A stretch of 64,000 nt of DNA from Cellulosimicrobium terreum. Lineage in GTDB: Bacteria; Actinomycetota; Actinomycetes; Actinomycetales; Cellulomonadaceae. Shown here piece by piece: positions 1 to 8,718 of this stretch. The DNA lies in contig JACYFD010000008.1 in the NCBI GenBank assembly GCA_014803435.1, positions 1 to 64,000 of the forward strand, in the 5' to 3' direction. The translations under genes were made by a program, and so were the position numbers. Under the pieces are notes generated by a model. It ran no database searches. It was not told the DNA's origin and saw nothing but the letters and a program-made list of their open reading frames with translations. The first letter of the stretch is position 1. Every line of letters starts with the position of its first letter.

Positions 1-165
1 GTCGCCGGACTCACGGGCCTCGGCGAGCTTGTCGAGCGCGGTGTTCGCGCCCGTGACGTACGCCTGGTGGTGCTTGTCGTGGTGCAGCTCCATGATGCGC
101 CCGGAGATGTGCGGCTCCAGTGCGGCGTAGTCGTAGGGCAGCTCAGGCAGGGTGTACACAGGCAT
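1..165 (-). CDS. sodA: Superoxide dismutase (Fe/Mn type), N-terminal part
   Basis: Reading leftwards from the ATG at 165, the first 55 codons encode [20 protein letters not shown] followed by an [10 protein letters not shown] stretch. This is the standard N-terminus of Fe/Mn superoxide dismutases, and the first metal-ligand His lies in the LHHDKHH segment. The enzyme dismutates superoxide to hydrogen peroxide and oxygen in the cytoplasm. The gene is cut by the left window edge, so the remaining metal ligands and the residues that separate Fe from Mn forms cannot be seen. A good ribosome site (GAGGAG, about 6 nt before the ATG) supports the start. It is transcribed in the same direction as the qcr operon but lies beyond a 141-nt gap holding a hairpin, so it probably has its own promoter. 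Confidence 0.93.
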   Translation of the reverse strand, partial: MPVYTLPELPYDYAALEPHISGRIMELHHDKHHQAYVTGANTALDKLAEARESGD

Positions 166-239
166 GCGGATCTCCTCGTTGTACTCGGACCGGGACGCGA
201 CGTGCTCTCGCACGGGCGTCACCGGCATGGAACGACGGA

Positions 240-284
240 GACCCGCGACCGGGACGTCCTCGGGGGACGGTCCTGGCGCGGGTC
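240..284 (-). terminator. Possible terminator hairpin after qcrB
   Basis: GACCCGCG at 240-247 is complementary to CGCGGGTC at 277-284, and the loop contains further short complementary pieces (ACCG/CGGT). It lies just past the qcrB stop and before sodA. No clear T-run follows, so it may be a weak intrinsic terminator or a processing hairpin. Confidence 0.4.
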
Positions 285-306
285 ACCGTACTACTGTGCG
301 GGAGCC

Positions 307-2070
307 TCAGGGTCGACGCTCGTCGACACCACCCTCAGGCTCGACGATGTCGCGTCCGCCGCCGATCGCGGCGCTGGCCGCCTCGACGTGAGCGTGGCTC
401 TCGCCTTCCAGGGCATCGTGGTCGCCATGGGAGTGCGCTGCGGCGAGCTCAGCGGGCGTCACCGGCTCCACACGGTCCTCGTAGAAGAACCGCGAGAGGC
501 GCTGCATACGCTTGTCCTGCTTGTAGCCCTTGCGCCGCACACCGCGAGAGTCGGTGGCGGGCTCGATCTCGAGCGGCGCGTGCGCCTGGTAGTTGATCCG
601 CAGCCACCGCTCCTGCTCGTCGAGGGGACGGTGCACCTCGATGTACTCGCCGTGGGCGAACCGCACGATGCGACCGGTCTCGTGGCCGTGCAGCACGAGC
701 TCGCGATCCTTGCGCTGCAGCCCGAGGCAGATGCGCTTGGTGATCCAGTAGGCGAACCACGGGCCCACGAAGAAGAGCACCCGGAAGACCCACGTGATCT
801 CGTTGATCGAGAGGTGGAAGTGCGTCGCGATGAGGTCGTTCGAGCCCGCGAGCGCCAGGATGATGAAGGCCGTGAGGAAGGCGACGCCCAGTCCGGTGCG
901 CACGGGCACGTTCCGAGGACGGTCGAGGACGTGGTGCTCCTTCTTGTCCTTGGTCACCGCGGCCTCGAGGAACGGGTAGACGAACAGGAAGGTGAACAGG
1001 ATCCCGGGGATCACCACCGCGGGCAGCAGGACGTTCATCGGCACCGTGAAGTCGCCCCAGGTCACGAACTCCGCAGCGCCTGGCATGAGGCGCAGCGATC
1101 CCTCGAGGAAGAGCATGTACCAGTCGGGTTGGGCACCTGCGGAGACCGGTGACGGGTCGAACGGGCCGTAGTTCCAGACGTTGTTGATCGCCATCGTGCC
1201 ACCCATGAGGGCGAGGATCCCGAAGACGACGAAGAAGAAGCCGCCCGCCTTCGCGACGTAGATGGGGAACAGCGGGAAGCCCACGACGTTCTTGTCCGTG
1301 CGGCCGCCACCCGGGAACTGCGTGTGCTTGTGCAGCACGACGAAGAACAGGTGGAGCGCGACGAGCGCGAGGATCAGCCCGGGCACGAGCAGGATGTGCA
1401 CGGTGAACAGCCGCGGGATGATGTGCTCGCCCGGGAACTCGCCGCCGAAGATGAAGTACGACATGTACGAACCGATGAGCGGGATCGACTTCACGACACC
1501 GTCGGTGATCCGCAGGCCGTTGCCGGAGAGCACGTCGTCGGGCAGCGAGTAGCCGGAGAATCCGGCCGCGAGCCCCATGATCATGAGCAGCAGGCCGACG
1601 ATCCAGTTGACCTCGCGCGGCTTGCGGAACGCCCCGGTGAAGAAGACACGCATCATGTGCGTGACGATCGCCGCCATGAAGATCAGCGCGGCCCAGTGGT
1701 GGATCTGCCGCATCAGCAGGCCACCGCGGACCTCGAACGACATGTGCAGCGTCGAGGCGAAGGCGTCGGACATGAGGACGCCGTCCATGGTCGCCGGCGG
1801 CCCGTGGTACGTGACGAGCGACATGCTCGGCACGAAGAACATCGTCAGGAAGATGCCCGTGATGATGAGCACGACGAACGAGTAGAGGGCGATCTCACCG
1901 AGCAGGAACGACCAGTGGTCGGGGAAGACCTTGCGCGCGAACTCCTTGACGGCCGAGCCGATGCCGGTGCGCTGGTCGAGGTAGTCGGCGGCCTTCCCGG
2001 CGGGTGTCGCCGGTGCGGCGGACTTCGGTGCGGTCGACTTGGATGCGGCGGTGCCGGTGCTGGTGCTCAC
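307..2070 (-). CDS. qcrB: Cytochrome bc1 complex cytochrome b subunit QcrB
   Basis: This 587-residue multispanning membrane protein is the quinol-oxidising cytochrome b of the actinobacterial bcc-aa3 supercomplex. It carries the haem-ligand His region (HMSFEVRGGLLMRQIHHW, then VTHMMRVFFTG), the GFSGYSLPDD loop and the PDWYMLFLEG segment that corresponds to the PEWY Qo-site motif. An Ala/Thr/Ser/Lys-rich N-terminal tail and a long charged His/Glu-rich C-terminus extend past the membrane core, as is usual in Actinobacteria. The start is GTG, sharing a GTGA overlap with the qcrA stop, which implies translational coupling. It is the last gene of ctaE-qcrC-qcrA-qcrB. Confidence 0.97.
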   Translation of the reverse strand: MSTSTGTAASKSTAPKSAAPATPAGKAADYLDQRTGIGSAVKEFARKVFPDHWSFLLGEIALYSFVVLIITGIFLTMFFVPSMSLVTYHGPPATMDGVLMSDAFASTLHMSFEVRGGLLMRQIHHWAALIFMAAIVTHMMRVFFTGAFRKPREVNWIVGLLLMIMGLAAGFSGYSLPDDVLSGNGLRITDGVVKSIPLIGSYMSYFIFGGEFPGEHIIPRLFTVHILLVPGLILALVALHLFFVVLHKHTQFPGGGRTDKNVVGFPLFPIYVAKAGGFFFVVFGILALMGGTMAINNVWNYGPFDPSPVSAGAQPDWYMLFLEGSLRLMPGAAEFVTWGDFTVPMNVLLPAVVIPGILFTFLFVYPFLEAAVTKDKKEHHVLDRPRNVPVRTGLGVAFLTAFIILALAGSNDLIATHFHLSINEITWVFRVLFFVGPWFAYWITKRICLGLQRKDRELVLHGHETGRIVRFAHGEYIEVHRPLDEQERWLRINYQAHAPLEIEPATDSRGVRRKGYKQDKRMQRLSRFFYEDRVEPVTPAELAAAHSHGDHDALEGESHAHVEAASAAIGGGRDIVEPEGGVDERRP

Positions 2071-3128
2071 TTGAGACGCTCCCAGAAGCTCGGGCCGATG
2101 GGCTCGTGGAAGTCGCTCTGAGCGACCAGGTAGCCCTCGTCATCAACGGAGATCGGCAGCTGCGGCAGGGGCCGCTTCGCTGGGCCGAAGACCACCTTGG
2201 CGCCGTCGGCCACGTCGAACGTCGACTGGTGGCACGGGCAGAGCAGGTGGTGCGTCTGCTGCTCGTAGAGGGCCACGGGGCACCCGACGTGCGTGCAGAT
2301 CTTGGAGAACGCGACGATGCCGTCGTAGGACCAGGTCTGACCCGGGGGCGACTGGTCGGACTCGATGTCGCGCGGGTCGAGCCGGACCATCAGGACGACC
2401 GCCTTGGCCTTCTCGGTGATCCACTCGTGGGAGGCCATCTCCTCGGCGCTCGCCTCGGGGATGATGTGCACGACCGAGCCGATCGTCACGTCCGAGGCCT
2501 TGATGGGCCGACCGGACGGGTCGATGGCGAGGCGTGTGCCCGGCTTCCACATCGTGTGCTTGAACTTCGACACGTTCCAGTCGCCACCCACGCTGCTCAC
2601 CAGCGGGACGGCGATCGTCAGCGGGAAGAGCGCGAGCGCAGAGATCACGGCGCCCTTGAGCACGCCACGACGCGCGATGCCCGAGTCGTCCGCACCGGCG
2701 GTGAGCTCGGCGATCGCCGCCTCACGCGTCTCGGCGTCGCTCGCGATGGGGTGTCGCTCGTCGACCTTCTCGTGGTCGGACATGAGCGTCTTCGCCCAGT
2801 GCACGGCTCCGAGCCCGATGCCCAGCAGCGCGAACGCGATCGCGAGACCGAGGCTGAGAGTCGACCAACGGACGCCTGCCGTGGTTCCGTCCGGCGGGAC
2901 GGCGAAGTAGACGACCATGGCGGCGAGGGTGCCGATGATCGAGATGGTGAAGAGCACCACCACCTGACGCTCGGCCCGCTTCGCTGCGCGCGGGTCGCGA
3001 TCGGCCTGACGGCTCTTGTGCTCGGGGAGGCCCGGATCAGGAAAACGCTCGAGCGTCCCCTGCTGCTCCCGGTGCCCGACCTCGCGGTGGGACGACTCGG
3101 GTGATCGCGGGTTCTGGTAGTCGCTCAC
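2067..3128 (-). CDS. qcrA: Cytochrome bc1 complex Rieske iron-sulfur subunit QcrA
   Basis: A 353-residue Rieske protein that passes electrons from quinol to the cytochrome c subunit. The 2Fe-2S binding motifs are CTHVGC (about residues 278-283) and CPCH (about 297-300); C278, H280, C297 and H300 are the expected ligands and C283/C299 the expected disulfide. Three N-terminal hydrophobic segments (about residues 55-78, 90-112 and 155-180) give the multi-helix anchor typical of actinobacterial QcrA. I place the start at the GTG (3128) that overlaps the qcrC stop by 4 nt (GTGA). A longer in-frame extension of 22 codons exists but would lie inside qcrC. Confidence 0.96.
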   Translation of the reverse strand: MSDYQNPRSPESSHREVGHREQQGTLERFPDPGLPEHKSRQADRDPRAAKRAERQVVVLFTISIIGTLAAMVVYFAVPPDGTTAGVRWSTLSLGLAIAFALLGIGLGAVHWAKTLMSDHEKVDERHPIASDAETREAAIAELTAGADDSGIARRGVLKGAVISALALFPLTIAVPLVSSVGGDWNVSKFKHTMWKPGTRLAIDPSGRPIKASDVTIGSVVHIIPEASAEEMASHEWITEKAKAVVLMVRLDPRDIESDQSPPGQTWSYDGIVAFSKICTHVGCPVALYEQQTHHLLCPCHQSTFDVADGAKVVFGPAKRPLPQLPISVDDEGYLVAQSDFHEPIGPSFWERLK

Positions 3129-3904
3129 GAGGACTTCGCTCCGATCCACACTGCTGCGCCGATCAGCAGGCCCATGCCCACGATCCACGCCCACAGTCCT
3201 TCGCTGACGGGGCCGAGGCCGCCGAGGGTCAACCCGCCGGCGGAGCCGTCACGCTGCTCGTCGAGGTACGCGATGATGTCGCGCTTCTCGTCGGGGGTGA
3301 CGGTCGCGTCGTTGAACACGGGCATCGACTGCGGACCCGTCAGCATCGCCTGGTAGATGTTGCGCTCCGACGTCTCGAAGAGAGCGGGCGCGAACTTTCC
3401 CTCGGACAGCGCGCCGCCGGCACCGACCGCGTTGTGGCACATCGCGCAGTTGGTGCGGAACAGCAGCGCTCCGTTGGCGGGGTCGCCCATCGAGGCGTCG
3501 ACCTGCTCGTCCGTGGGGATCGCCGGACCGACGCCGAGGGACGCGACGAACGCGGCGAGCTGCTCGGTCTGCTCCTCGTTGAACTGCGGCGGCTTGGCCT
3601 GCGCCTGCGGTCCGTCCATCTGCATGGGCATGCGGCCGGTGGACACCTGGAAGTCGACCGACGCCGCACCGACCCCGACGAGCGAGGGTGCCGTGGCCGA
3701 CCCCTCGGCGTTGGGGCCGTGGCAGGTGGCGCAGTTGGCCTGGAAGAGCTTCTGGCCGGTCTCGATGTCCTCGGTGCTGGCGGTCTCGGCGTTCGCAGGT
3801 GACGGCGCGAACGCGGCGTACACGCCACCGGTGACCAGCAGCGCCAGCAGCAGCAGCACGACCGGGGCGAACCGGTGGTGTCTGCGGGCGGCGAGTGCCT
3901 TCAC
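3125..3904 (-). CDS. qcrC: Dihaem cytochrome c subunit QcrC
   Basis: A 259-residue dihaem cytochrome c of the bcc complex, with two CXXCH haem sites: CATCH at about residues 58-62 and CAMCH at about 153-157. An N-terminal hydrophobic segment (residues 13-32) and a C-terminal transmembrane helix (about 236-254) hold the haem domains on the outer face. The fused dihaem form is the actinobacterial arrangement that removes the need for a soluble cytochrome c. The GTG at 3904 is preferred because a GAGGA ribosome site lies about 8 nt upstream; an in-frame TTG seven codons earlier is the alternative. It follows ctaE after 69 nt and overlaps qcrA. Confidence 0.95.
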   Translation of the reverse strand: MKALAARRHHRFAPVVLLLLALLVTGGVYAAFAPSPANAETASTEDIETGQKLFQANCATCHGPNAEGSATAPSLVGVGAASVDFQVSTGRMPMQMDGPQAQAKPPQFNEEQTEQLAAFVASLGVGPAIPTDEQVDASMGDPANGALLFRTNCAMCHNAVGAGGALSEGKFAPALFETSERNIYQAMLTGPQSMPVFNDATVTPDEKRDIIAYLDEQRDGSAGGLTLGGLGPVSEGLWAWIVGMGLLIGAAVWIGAKSS

Positions 3905-3973
3905 GGAATGATCCTCGTCTCGCAAGGTGGGGAGCAGGGGGCGGGGTGGCGGGCCGGGCCCGCCGTGGGCACG

Positions 3974-4624
3974 TCAGCGAAGGAGGTAGATCACGGCGAA
4001 CAGCGCGATCCACACGACGTCGACGAAGTGCCAGTAGTAGGACGTCACGATGGCCGTCGTGGCCTCGTGGTGCCCGAAGTTCTTGGCCGAGAACGAGCGG
4101 CCGAGGAGGAACAGGAACGCGAGCAGGCCGCCGACGACGTGCAGGCCGTGGAAGCCGGTGGTCAGGTAGAAGACCGAGCCGTACGCGGTCGACGAGATGG
4201 TCACGCCGTGCTCGACGAGCTCGGCGTACTCGAAGACCTGGCCGCCGATGAAGAAGGCGCCCATGAGGAACGTGAGCGTCATCCACTCGTTCATCCCCCA
4301 GCGGTTCACCTGGAGGAGGGAGCCGGTGCGGACGGGCTGGAACCGCTCCGCGGCCCAGACGCCCATCTGGCACGTCACCGACGACAGGACCAGGACGGTC
4401 GTGTTGATCGTGGCGAAGGTGAGGTTGAGGTGGTCCGCGCCGGCGGCCCACTCCTCGCCGGGCATCGTGGACCTGACCGTGAAGTACATCGCGAAGAGGC
4501 CGGCGAAGAACATGAGCTCGCTGGCCAGCCACACGATCGTCCCGACCGAGACGGGGTTCGGTCGGTTGACGCTCACGTGCTGATGGGCGTGGGGGGCAGC
4601 CGTTGCGGTCGACACAGTTGCCAT
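3974..4624 (-). CDS. ctaE: aa3-type cytochrome c oxidase subunit III
   Basis: A 216-residue heme-copper oxidase subunit III with five hydrophobic helices. It contains the conserved [13 protein letters not shown] start of the first helix and the HGLHVVGG and [10 protein letters not shown] motifs near the C-terminus. It stabilises the catalytic core of the aa3 oxidase that partners the qcrCAB products next door. I chose the ATG at 4624 ([14 protein letters not shown]); an upstream ATG at 4636 and a GTG at 4654 are in frame, and none has a clear ribosome site. It is the first gene of the respiratory operon, divergent from the receiver-domain gene across a 266-nt spacer in which I could not pick out a convincing promoter. 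Confidence 0.95.
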   Translation of the reverse strand: MATVSTATAAPHAHQHVSVNRPNPVSVGTIVWLASELMFFAGLFAMYFTVRSTMPGEEWAAGADHLNLTFATINTTVLVLSSVTCQMGVWAAERFQPVRTGSLLQVNRWGMNEWMTLTFLMGAFFIGGQVFEYAELVEHGVTISSTAYGSVFYLTTGFHGLHVVGGLLAFLFLLGRSFSAKNFGHHEATTAIVTSYYWHFVDVVWIALFAVIYLLR

Positions 4625-4890
4625 TATGGCCGACATCGGCCCGCTTCGTAGCACTCAGTCGTCGGGGTGGGCGCGGCGAATCTCACAATGTCTCCAGATC
4701 ATCCCGACGAGACCTGCACTTGGTGACGGATCGATCTGAAGTGCCATGAAATTCTGCCCTCTTCTCCCTCCCTCGTTCCGTTGTCGGGGGCAGGGGTGCC
4801 GTGCCGGGCGCGAGCGTGCCAAGATGCCAACGACGGCCGGGACCACCTGGCCGGTGACGGCCCGAGAGGGCCGGTGAGCGAAGGGTGACG

Positions 4891-5349
4891 ATGACGACGA
4901 TGTCGACGGTGCCGACGTCCGAGACGACCACGACGACCCAGGGCGACGAGGTCACGGCCCGCACGCCGCGCGTCCTGCTCTACAGCGACGACCGGACCGT
5001 GCGGGAGCAGGTGCGCCTCGCGGTCGGTCGCCGGCTGCGTGCCGGCGGTCCCGACATCGAGTGGCTCGAGGTCGCGACCCCCGCCGCGGTGGTCACCGCG
5101 GCCGACGCGGGCGGCTGGGACCTGCTCGTGCTCGACGGCGAGGCGGACAAGGCCGGCGGCATGGGCCTGTGCCGCCAGCTCAAGAACGAGATCTACCGCT
5201 GCCCGCCGGTCCTGGTACTCACGGGCAGGCCGCAGGACGGTTGGCTAGCATCGTGGTCGCTCGCCGACGACGCGGTGCCACGCCCCTTCGACGCGATGGA
5301 GCTGCAGCGCTCGGTGCGCGACCTCCTGGGTGCCGCCGGCACCCGGTGA
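4891..5349 (+). CDS. Stand-alone receiver-like (CheY fold) protein
   Basis: The 152-residue product has a Thr/Ser-rich N-terminus, then one CheY-like receiver domain: acidic pair in LLYSDD, likely phospho-acceptor Asp in LLVLDGE, Thr in VLVLTG, and PFDAMEL at the end. The invariant Lys of the KPF motif is replaced by Arg (VPRPFD), so phosphorylation chemistry may be altered. There is no DNA-binding output domain. AAGGG lies just before the ATG at 4891; a GTG two codons earlier is also possible. It ends 25 nt before trpD and may be cotranscribed with it. Its function is unknown, and a role in respiratory or tryptophan-gene control would be speculation. Confidence 0.75.
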   Translation: MTTMSTVPTSETTTTTQGDEVTARTPRVLLYSDDRTVREQVRLAVGRRLRAGGPDIEWLEVATPAAVVTAADAGGWDLLVLDGEADKAGGMGLCRQLKNEIYRCPPVLVLTGRPQDGWLASWSLADDAVPRPFDAMELQRSVRDLLGAAGTR

Positions 5350-5374
5350 CCCACCGCCCGAAAGGTTCCCCTCC

Positions 5375-6469
5375 GTGACCTCGACGCCGCACGTCCCCAC
5401 CACGCCAGGCAGCACGAGCGCCCCGGCGCTGACGTGGCCGGGGCTGCTCACGGACCTCGTGGCGGGCAAGGATCTCGGGACGGACGAGACCACCTGGGCG
5501 ATGGACCAGGTGATGTCGGGGGAGGTCTCGCCCGTGCGTCTCGCGAGCTTCCTCGTCGCGCTGCGTGCGAAGGGCGAGACGGTCGAGGAGCTCACGGGAC
5601 TCGCCGACGCCATGCTCGCCCACGCGAGCCGGTTCACCGTCGACGGACCGGCTGTCGACATCGTCGGCACCGGGGGCGACCGCTCCCACACCGTCAACAT
5701 CTCGACCATGGCCGCGATCGTCATCGCGGGCTCCGGGGTGCGGGTCGTCAAGCACGGCAACCGGGCGGCGACGTCGTCGTCCGGTGCCGCGGACGTCCTG
5801 GAGGCGCTCGGCCTGCGGCTCGACCACGGCCCGGACCGGGTCGCGCAGATCGCGCTGGACGCCGGGATCACCTTCTGCCCGGCGATGGTCTTCCACCCGT
5901 CCATGCGCCACGCCGGGGCTGCGCGCAAGGAGCTCGGCATCCCGACGGCGTTCAACGTGCTCGGTCCGCTCACCAACCCCGCGCAGCCGCCGGCGAGCGC
6001 GATCGGCGTCGCCGACGCGCGCATGGCGCCGCTCATCGCGGGTGTCCTCGCCGGTCGCAGCGGACGAGCGCTCGTGTTCCGGGGGGACGACGGGCTCGAC
6101 GAGCTCGCGGCGACCGGCGGCGCGACCGTGTGGGAGGTCCGCTCCGGCGTCGTGACGGAGCACCGCCTGGATCCGGTCGCCGACCTGGGCCTCACCCCGA
6201 TCTCCGTGGCGGACCTGCGCGGCGCCGACGCGGCGTACAACGCCGAGGTCGCCCGCCGATTCCTCGCCGGCGAGACCGGGCCCGTGCGCGAGACGGTGCT
6301 GCTCAACGCCGCCGCAGGTCTCGTGGCCGACGGCAGGTTGGCCGGGACGGCGGAGGGGACCCTGGCAGAGCGCCTCCGGGCAGGCATCGCCCTCGCTGCC
6401 GCGAGCGTCGACAGCGGCGCGGCACGGTCGGCCCTCGCCCGGTGGGTCGAGGTCGCCGCGTGGGACTGA
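5375..6469 (+). CDS. trpD: Anthranilate phosphoribosyltransferase
   Basis: A 364-residue cytoplasmic enzyme that transfers phosphoribose from PRPP to anthranilate, the second step of tryptophan synthesis. Visible motifs are the PRPP loop [17 protein letters not shown], the [18 protein letters not shown] segment and [10 protein letters not shown]. The GTG at 5375 is chosen because GAAAGG lies about 10 nt upstream; an upstream in-frame codon would overlap the preceding gene. Other trp genes are not in the window. A lone trpD next to ctaE is also found in Mycobacterium tuberculosis (Rv2192c/Rv2193), which supports orthology. Confidence 0.97.
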   Translation: MTSTPHVPTTPGSTSAPALTWPGLLTDLVAGKDLGTDETTWAMDQVMSGEVSPVRLASFLVALRAKGETVEELTGLADAMLAHASRFTVDGPAVDIVGTGGDRSHTVNISTMAAIVIAGSGVRVVKHGNRAATSSSGAADVLEALGLRLDHGPDRVAQIALDAGITFCPAMVFHPSMRHAGAARKELGIPTAFNVLGPLTNPAQPPASAIGVADARMAPLIAGVLAGRSGRALVFRGDDGLDELAATGGATVWEVRSGVVTEHRLDPVADLGLTPISVADLRGADAAYNAEVARRFLAGETGPVRETVLLNAAAGLVADGRLAGTAEGTLAERLRAGIALAAASVDSGAARSALARWVEVAAWD

Positions 6470-6490
6470 CCCGACGCCCGCTCGGGGTGC

Positions 6491-6772
6491 TCAGTCGTCC
6501 AGACCGAGGGCGAACGCCTGCTCGAGGTCCACGTTCGAGTAGGCGCGGAACGCGATGAACGTCTCGGTGCGGGTGACGCCCTGCACCTTGCTGATCCTGT
6601 CCGCGATCACGTCCGCGAGCTGGTCGTGCTCGTCGACGCGCACCATCGCGACCAGGTCCGCCTTGCCGGTGACCGAGTAGACCTCGCTGACACCCTTGAG
6701 GTCCGCGACCTGCGAGGCGACCTCGGGGATGCGAGCGGGGTCGGTGTCGATCAGGACGATGGCGGTCAGCAT
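6491..6772 (-). CDS. Lrp/AsnC-type ligand-binding (RAM) domain protein without HTH
   Basis: This 93-residue protein consists only of the alpha/beta RAM domain of Lrp/AsnC regulators (MLTAIVLIDTDP, VSEVYSVTGKADLVAMVRV, VQGVTRTETFIAF). The helix-turn-helix half is absent, so it cannot bind DNA alone. Such stand-alone RAM proteins are common in Actinobacteria and may bind amino acids or assemble with full-length Lrp proteins. Its ATG overlaps the stop of the upstream exonuclease gene by 7 nt (ATGCTGA) behind a strong GGAGGA ribosome site, implying a two-gene operon. It converges with trpD. Confidence 0.88.
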   Translation of the reverse strand: MLTAIVLIDTDPARIPEVASQVADLKGVSEVYSVTGKADLVAMVRVDEHDQLADVIADRISKVQGVTRTETFIAFRAYSNVDLEQAFALGLDD

Positions 6773-8652
6773 GGTTCCTCCGGTCGGGGGTCGACTAACT
6801 CGTGGTCGGGTTCACTGCCAGGCGACCACTCTACGGCGCCGCCGAGGGCGTGGAGCGGGTCCTCGGGGGCGCCCGTGACCCCGCTCGCCCGGGCGACCTC
6901 GCGGGCGGTGGCGGCGAGGTCCACGTGGGAGCGGGCAGACCGTACCGGGCAGGTCCACGCGCCGCGGACGTCGACGAGCCGCACGCCCGGCGACTCGAGC
7001 CACGCGAGGACGAGCTCGGCCTCGTGCGGGTGGCACGCGGGCGCGGGGGCCGGCGGTGGCTCGACCGTCTCGGCGGTCGCGACGAGCGCGTCGACGAGGG
7101 GGAGCGGATCGGCGCCGGGAGCGCTCACCCCGGTCGCCGCGAGGCGCGCGTAGCGGACGACGACGATCTCCCAGCCCCCACCCGTCGTCTGCCGCGCGGC
7201 GACGACCTGCTCGCACGCCGCCAGCGGGCCGAGTCGCTGGGCGCGCGCGGCACCGGTCAGGAACGCACGCAGGCGGTGCGTCAGCGCGCCCGCCTGCTCG
7301 TACCGCTCGTCCTGCGCGAGCGCGGCGATCCGGCGCCCGAGCTCGGTGACGACGGCAGAGGGGTCGCCCTCGAGCGCTCCGCGCAGTGCCGTGGCGACCA
7401 GCCCGTACCCCGCGTCCGGCACGGTCGCGACGCACGGCGCGTCGCAGCGTCCCAGCTCGTGCAGCACGCAGGCGGTCGCGCCCGTCGCGGCGACGATCGG
7501 GAGCCGTGGCGTGCACTGGCGGACCGGGAACGCGTCGTGCAGCGCGTCCACCGCGGCGAGCGCCTGCTGCCGGGAGGAGAACGGACCGATGTGCACGGCG
7601 GGGGGACGGACCTCGCGAACGACGGACAGGCGGGGGTACGGCTCGTGGGTGAGCCGGACCCAGGGCATGCGTTCGGGGTTGCGGGAGCGACGGTTGTACC
7701 GCGGCGAGTGCTCGGCGATGAGCCGCAGCTCGCGCACCTGGGCCTCGAGCGGGGTCGCGCAGACGACCGGCGTCACCGCGTGCGCGATGCGCACCATCTC
7801 GGTGATACGACCACGCTTCTCCGAGCGCGTGAAGTAGGACCGCACCCGACGGCGGATCGACGTCGACGTCCCGACGTACAGGACCTCCTCGCCCGGCCCG
7901 CGGAACAGGTAGACGCCCGGAGCGTCCGGAAGGCCGTCGGCGAGGTGGCGCTTGCGTCGCACGTCCTGCGGCACGGGGTCGGTCGCGCCGGCCAGGTCCT
8001 CGAGATGCGTGACCCCCAGCGGGCCGAGCCGGCCGAGCAGGGCGTGCAGGACGTCGACGGTCGCACGCGCGTCGGCGAGGGCACGGTGCTCGGGGGACAC
8101 GGACGCGCGGAAGAGCGCCGCGAGAGTGGCCAGCTTGTGGTTCGGGGCCTCGTCGCGGGTCACGACGCGGCGGGCGAGCGGCACGGTGTCGAGCACCTGG
8201 TTGCCCGGCCACTCGTACCCGGCGACGCGGCACGCGGCCTTGAGGAACGAGATGTCGAACGGCGCGTTGTGCGCGACGAGCACCGCACCGCGCGAGAACT
8301 CCAGGAACGACGGCAGGACGGACTCGACACGCGGTGCGGAGGCCAGCATCGACGTCGTGATCCCGGTGAGTCGGGCGACGAACGCCGGGACGTGGTGACC
8401 GGGGTCGACGAGGGTCTGGAACTCGCCGAGCACCTCGCCCCCGCGCACCTTGACCGCGCCGATCTCGGTGATGCCGCAGTCCGCCGGGGAGCCGCCGGTC
8501 GTCTCGAGGTCGACGACGACGAACGTGACCTCGTGCAGGGGGGTGCCGAGGTCGTCGAGCGTGGGCTGGATCGGTCGGCCGTGCCCTGACCCCGCCTGGG
8601 TGGGACCGGAGAACCCAGGGGGGTCGGGGGCGAGGAGCGGGCCGAGCGACAT
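6766..8652 (-). CDS. DEDDh exonuclease / GIY-YIG nuclease fusion (Rv2191 type)
   Basis: A protein of about 628 residues with two nuclease modules. The N-terminal half (about residues 40-210) is a DnaQ-like 3'-5' exonuclease with ExoI VVVDLETTGG, ExoII AHNAPFDISFL and ExoIII HRALADARAT, so the DEDDh residues are present. The second half starts with a UvrC-like GIY-YIG domain (GVYLFRGPGEEVLYVGTS, then RRRVRSYF) and continues with a UvrC-type Cys-containing segment (CVLHELGRCDAPC), but lacks the UvrC endonuclease V-like and HhH domains. The same fusion is known in mycobacteria and other Actinobacteria and is presumed to act in DNA repair. The start is uncertain: ATG 8652 or GTG 8676, neither with a clear ribosome site. 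Confidence 0.9.
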   Translation of the reverse strand: MSLGPLLAPDPPGFSGPTQAGSGHGRPIQPTLDDLGTPLHEVTFVVVDLETTGGSPADCGITEIGAVKVRGGEVLGEFQTLVDPGHHVPAFVARLTGITTSMLASAPRVESVLPSFLEFSRGAVLVAHNAPFDISFLKAACRVAGYEWPGNQVLDTVPLARRVVTRDEAPNHKLATLAALFRASVSPEHRALADARATVDVLHALLGRLGPLGVTHLEDLAGATDPVPQDVRRKRHLADGLPDAPGVYLFRGPGEEVLYVGTSTSIRRRVRSYFTRSEKRGRITEMVRIAHAVTPVVCATPLEAQVRELRLIAEHSPRYNRRSRNPERMPWVRLTHEPYPRLSVVREVRPPAVHIGPFSSRQQALAAVDALHDAFPVRQCTPRLPIVAATGATACVLHELGRCDAPCVATVPDAGYGLVATALRGALEGDPSAVVTELGRRIAALAQDERYEQAGALTHRLRAFLTGAARAQRLGPLAACEQVVAARQTTGGGWEIVVVRYARLAATGVSAPGADPLPLVDALVATAETVEPPPAPAPACHPHEAELVLAWLESPGVRLVDVRGAWTCPVRSARSHVDLAATAREVARASGVTGAPEDPLHALGGAVEWSPGSEPDHELVDPRPEEPC

Positions 8653-8718
8653 GGCGGTGACGGTAGCGTCGCCCACCGACAGCGCGTGCCGTGAGCCCGT
8701 CCGGTGCGGGCGGGCCGG

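Noticed and set aside
2067-3194. Longer qcrA start 22 codons upstream
   Set aside because: The extension lies wholly inside the qcrC 3' end, while the GTG at 3128 gives the normal GTGA coupling and a typical QcrA N-terminus.
4625-4890. Promoter pair in the ctaE/receiver-gene spacer
   Set aside because: The spacer clearly must hold divergent promoters, but no -35/-10 pair with acceptable spacing could be identified by eye.
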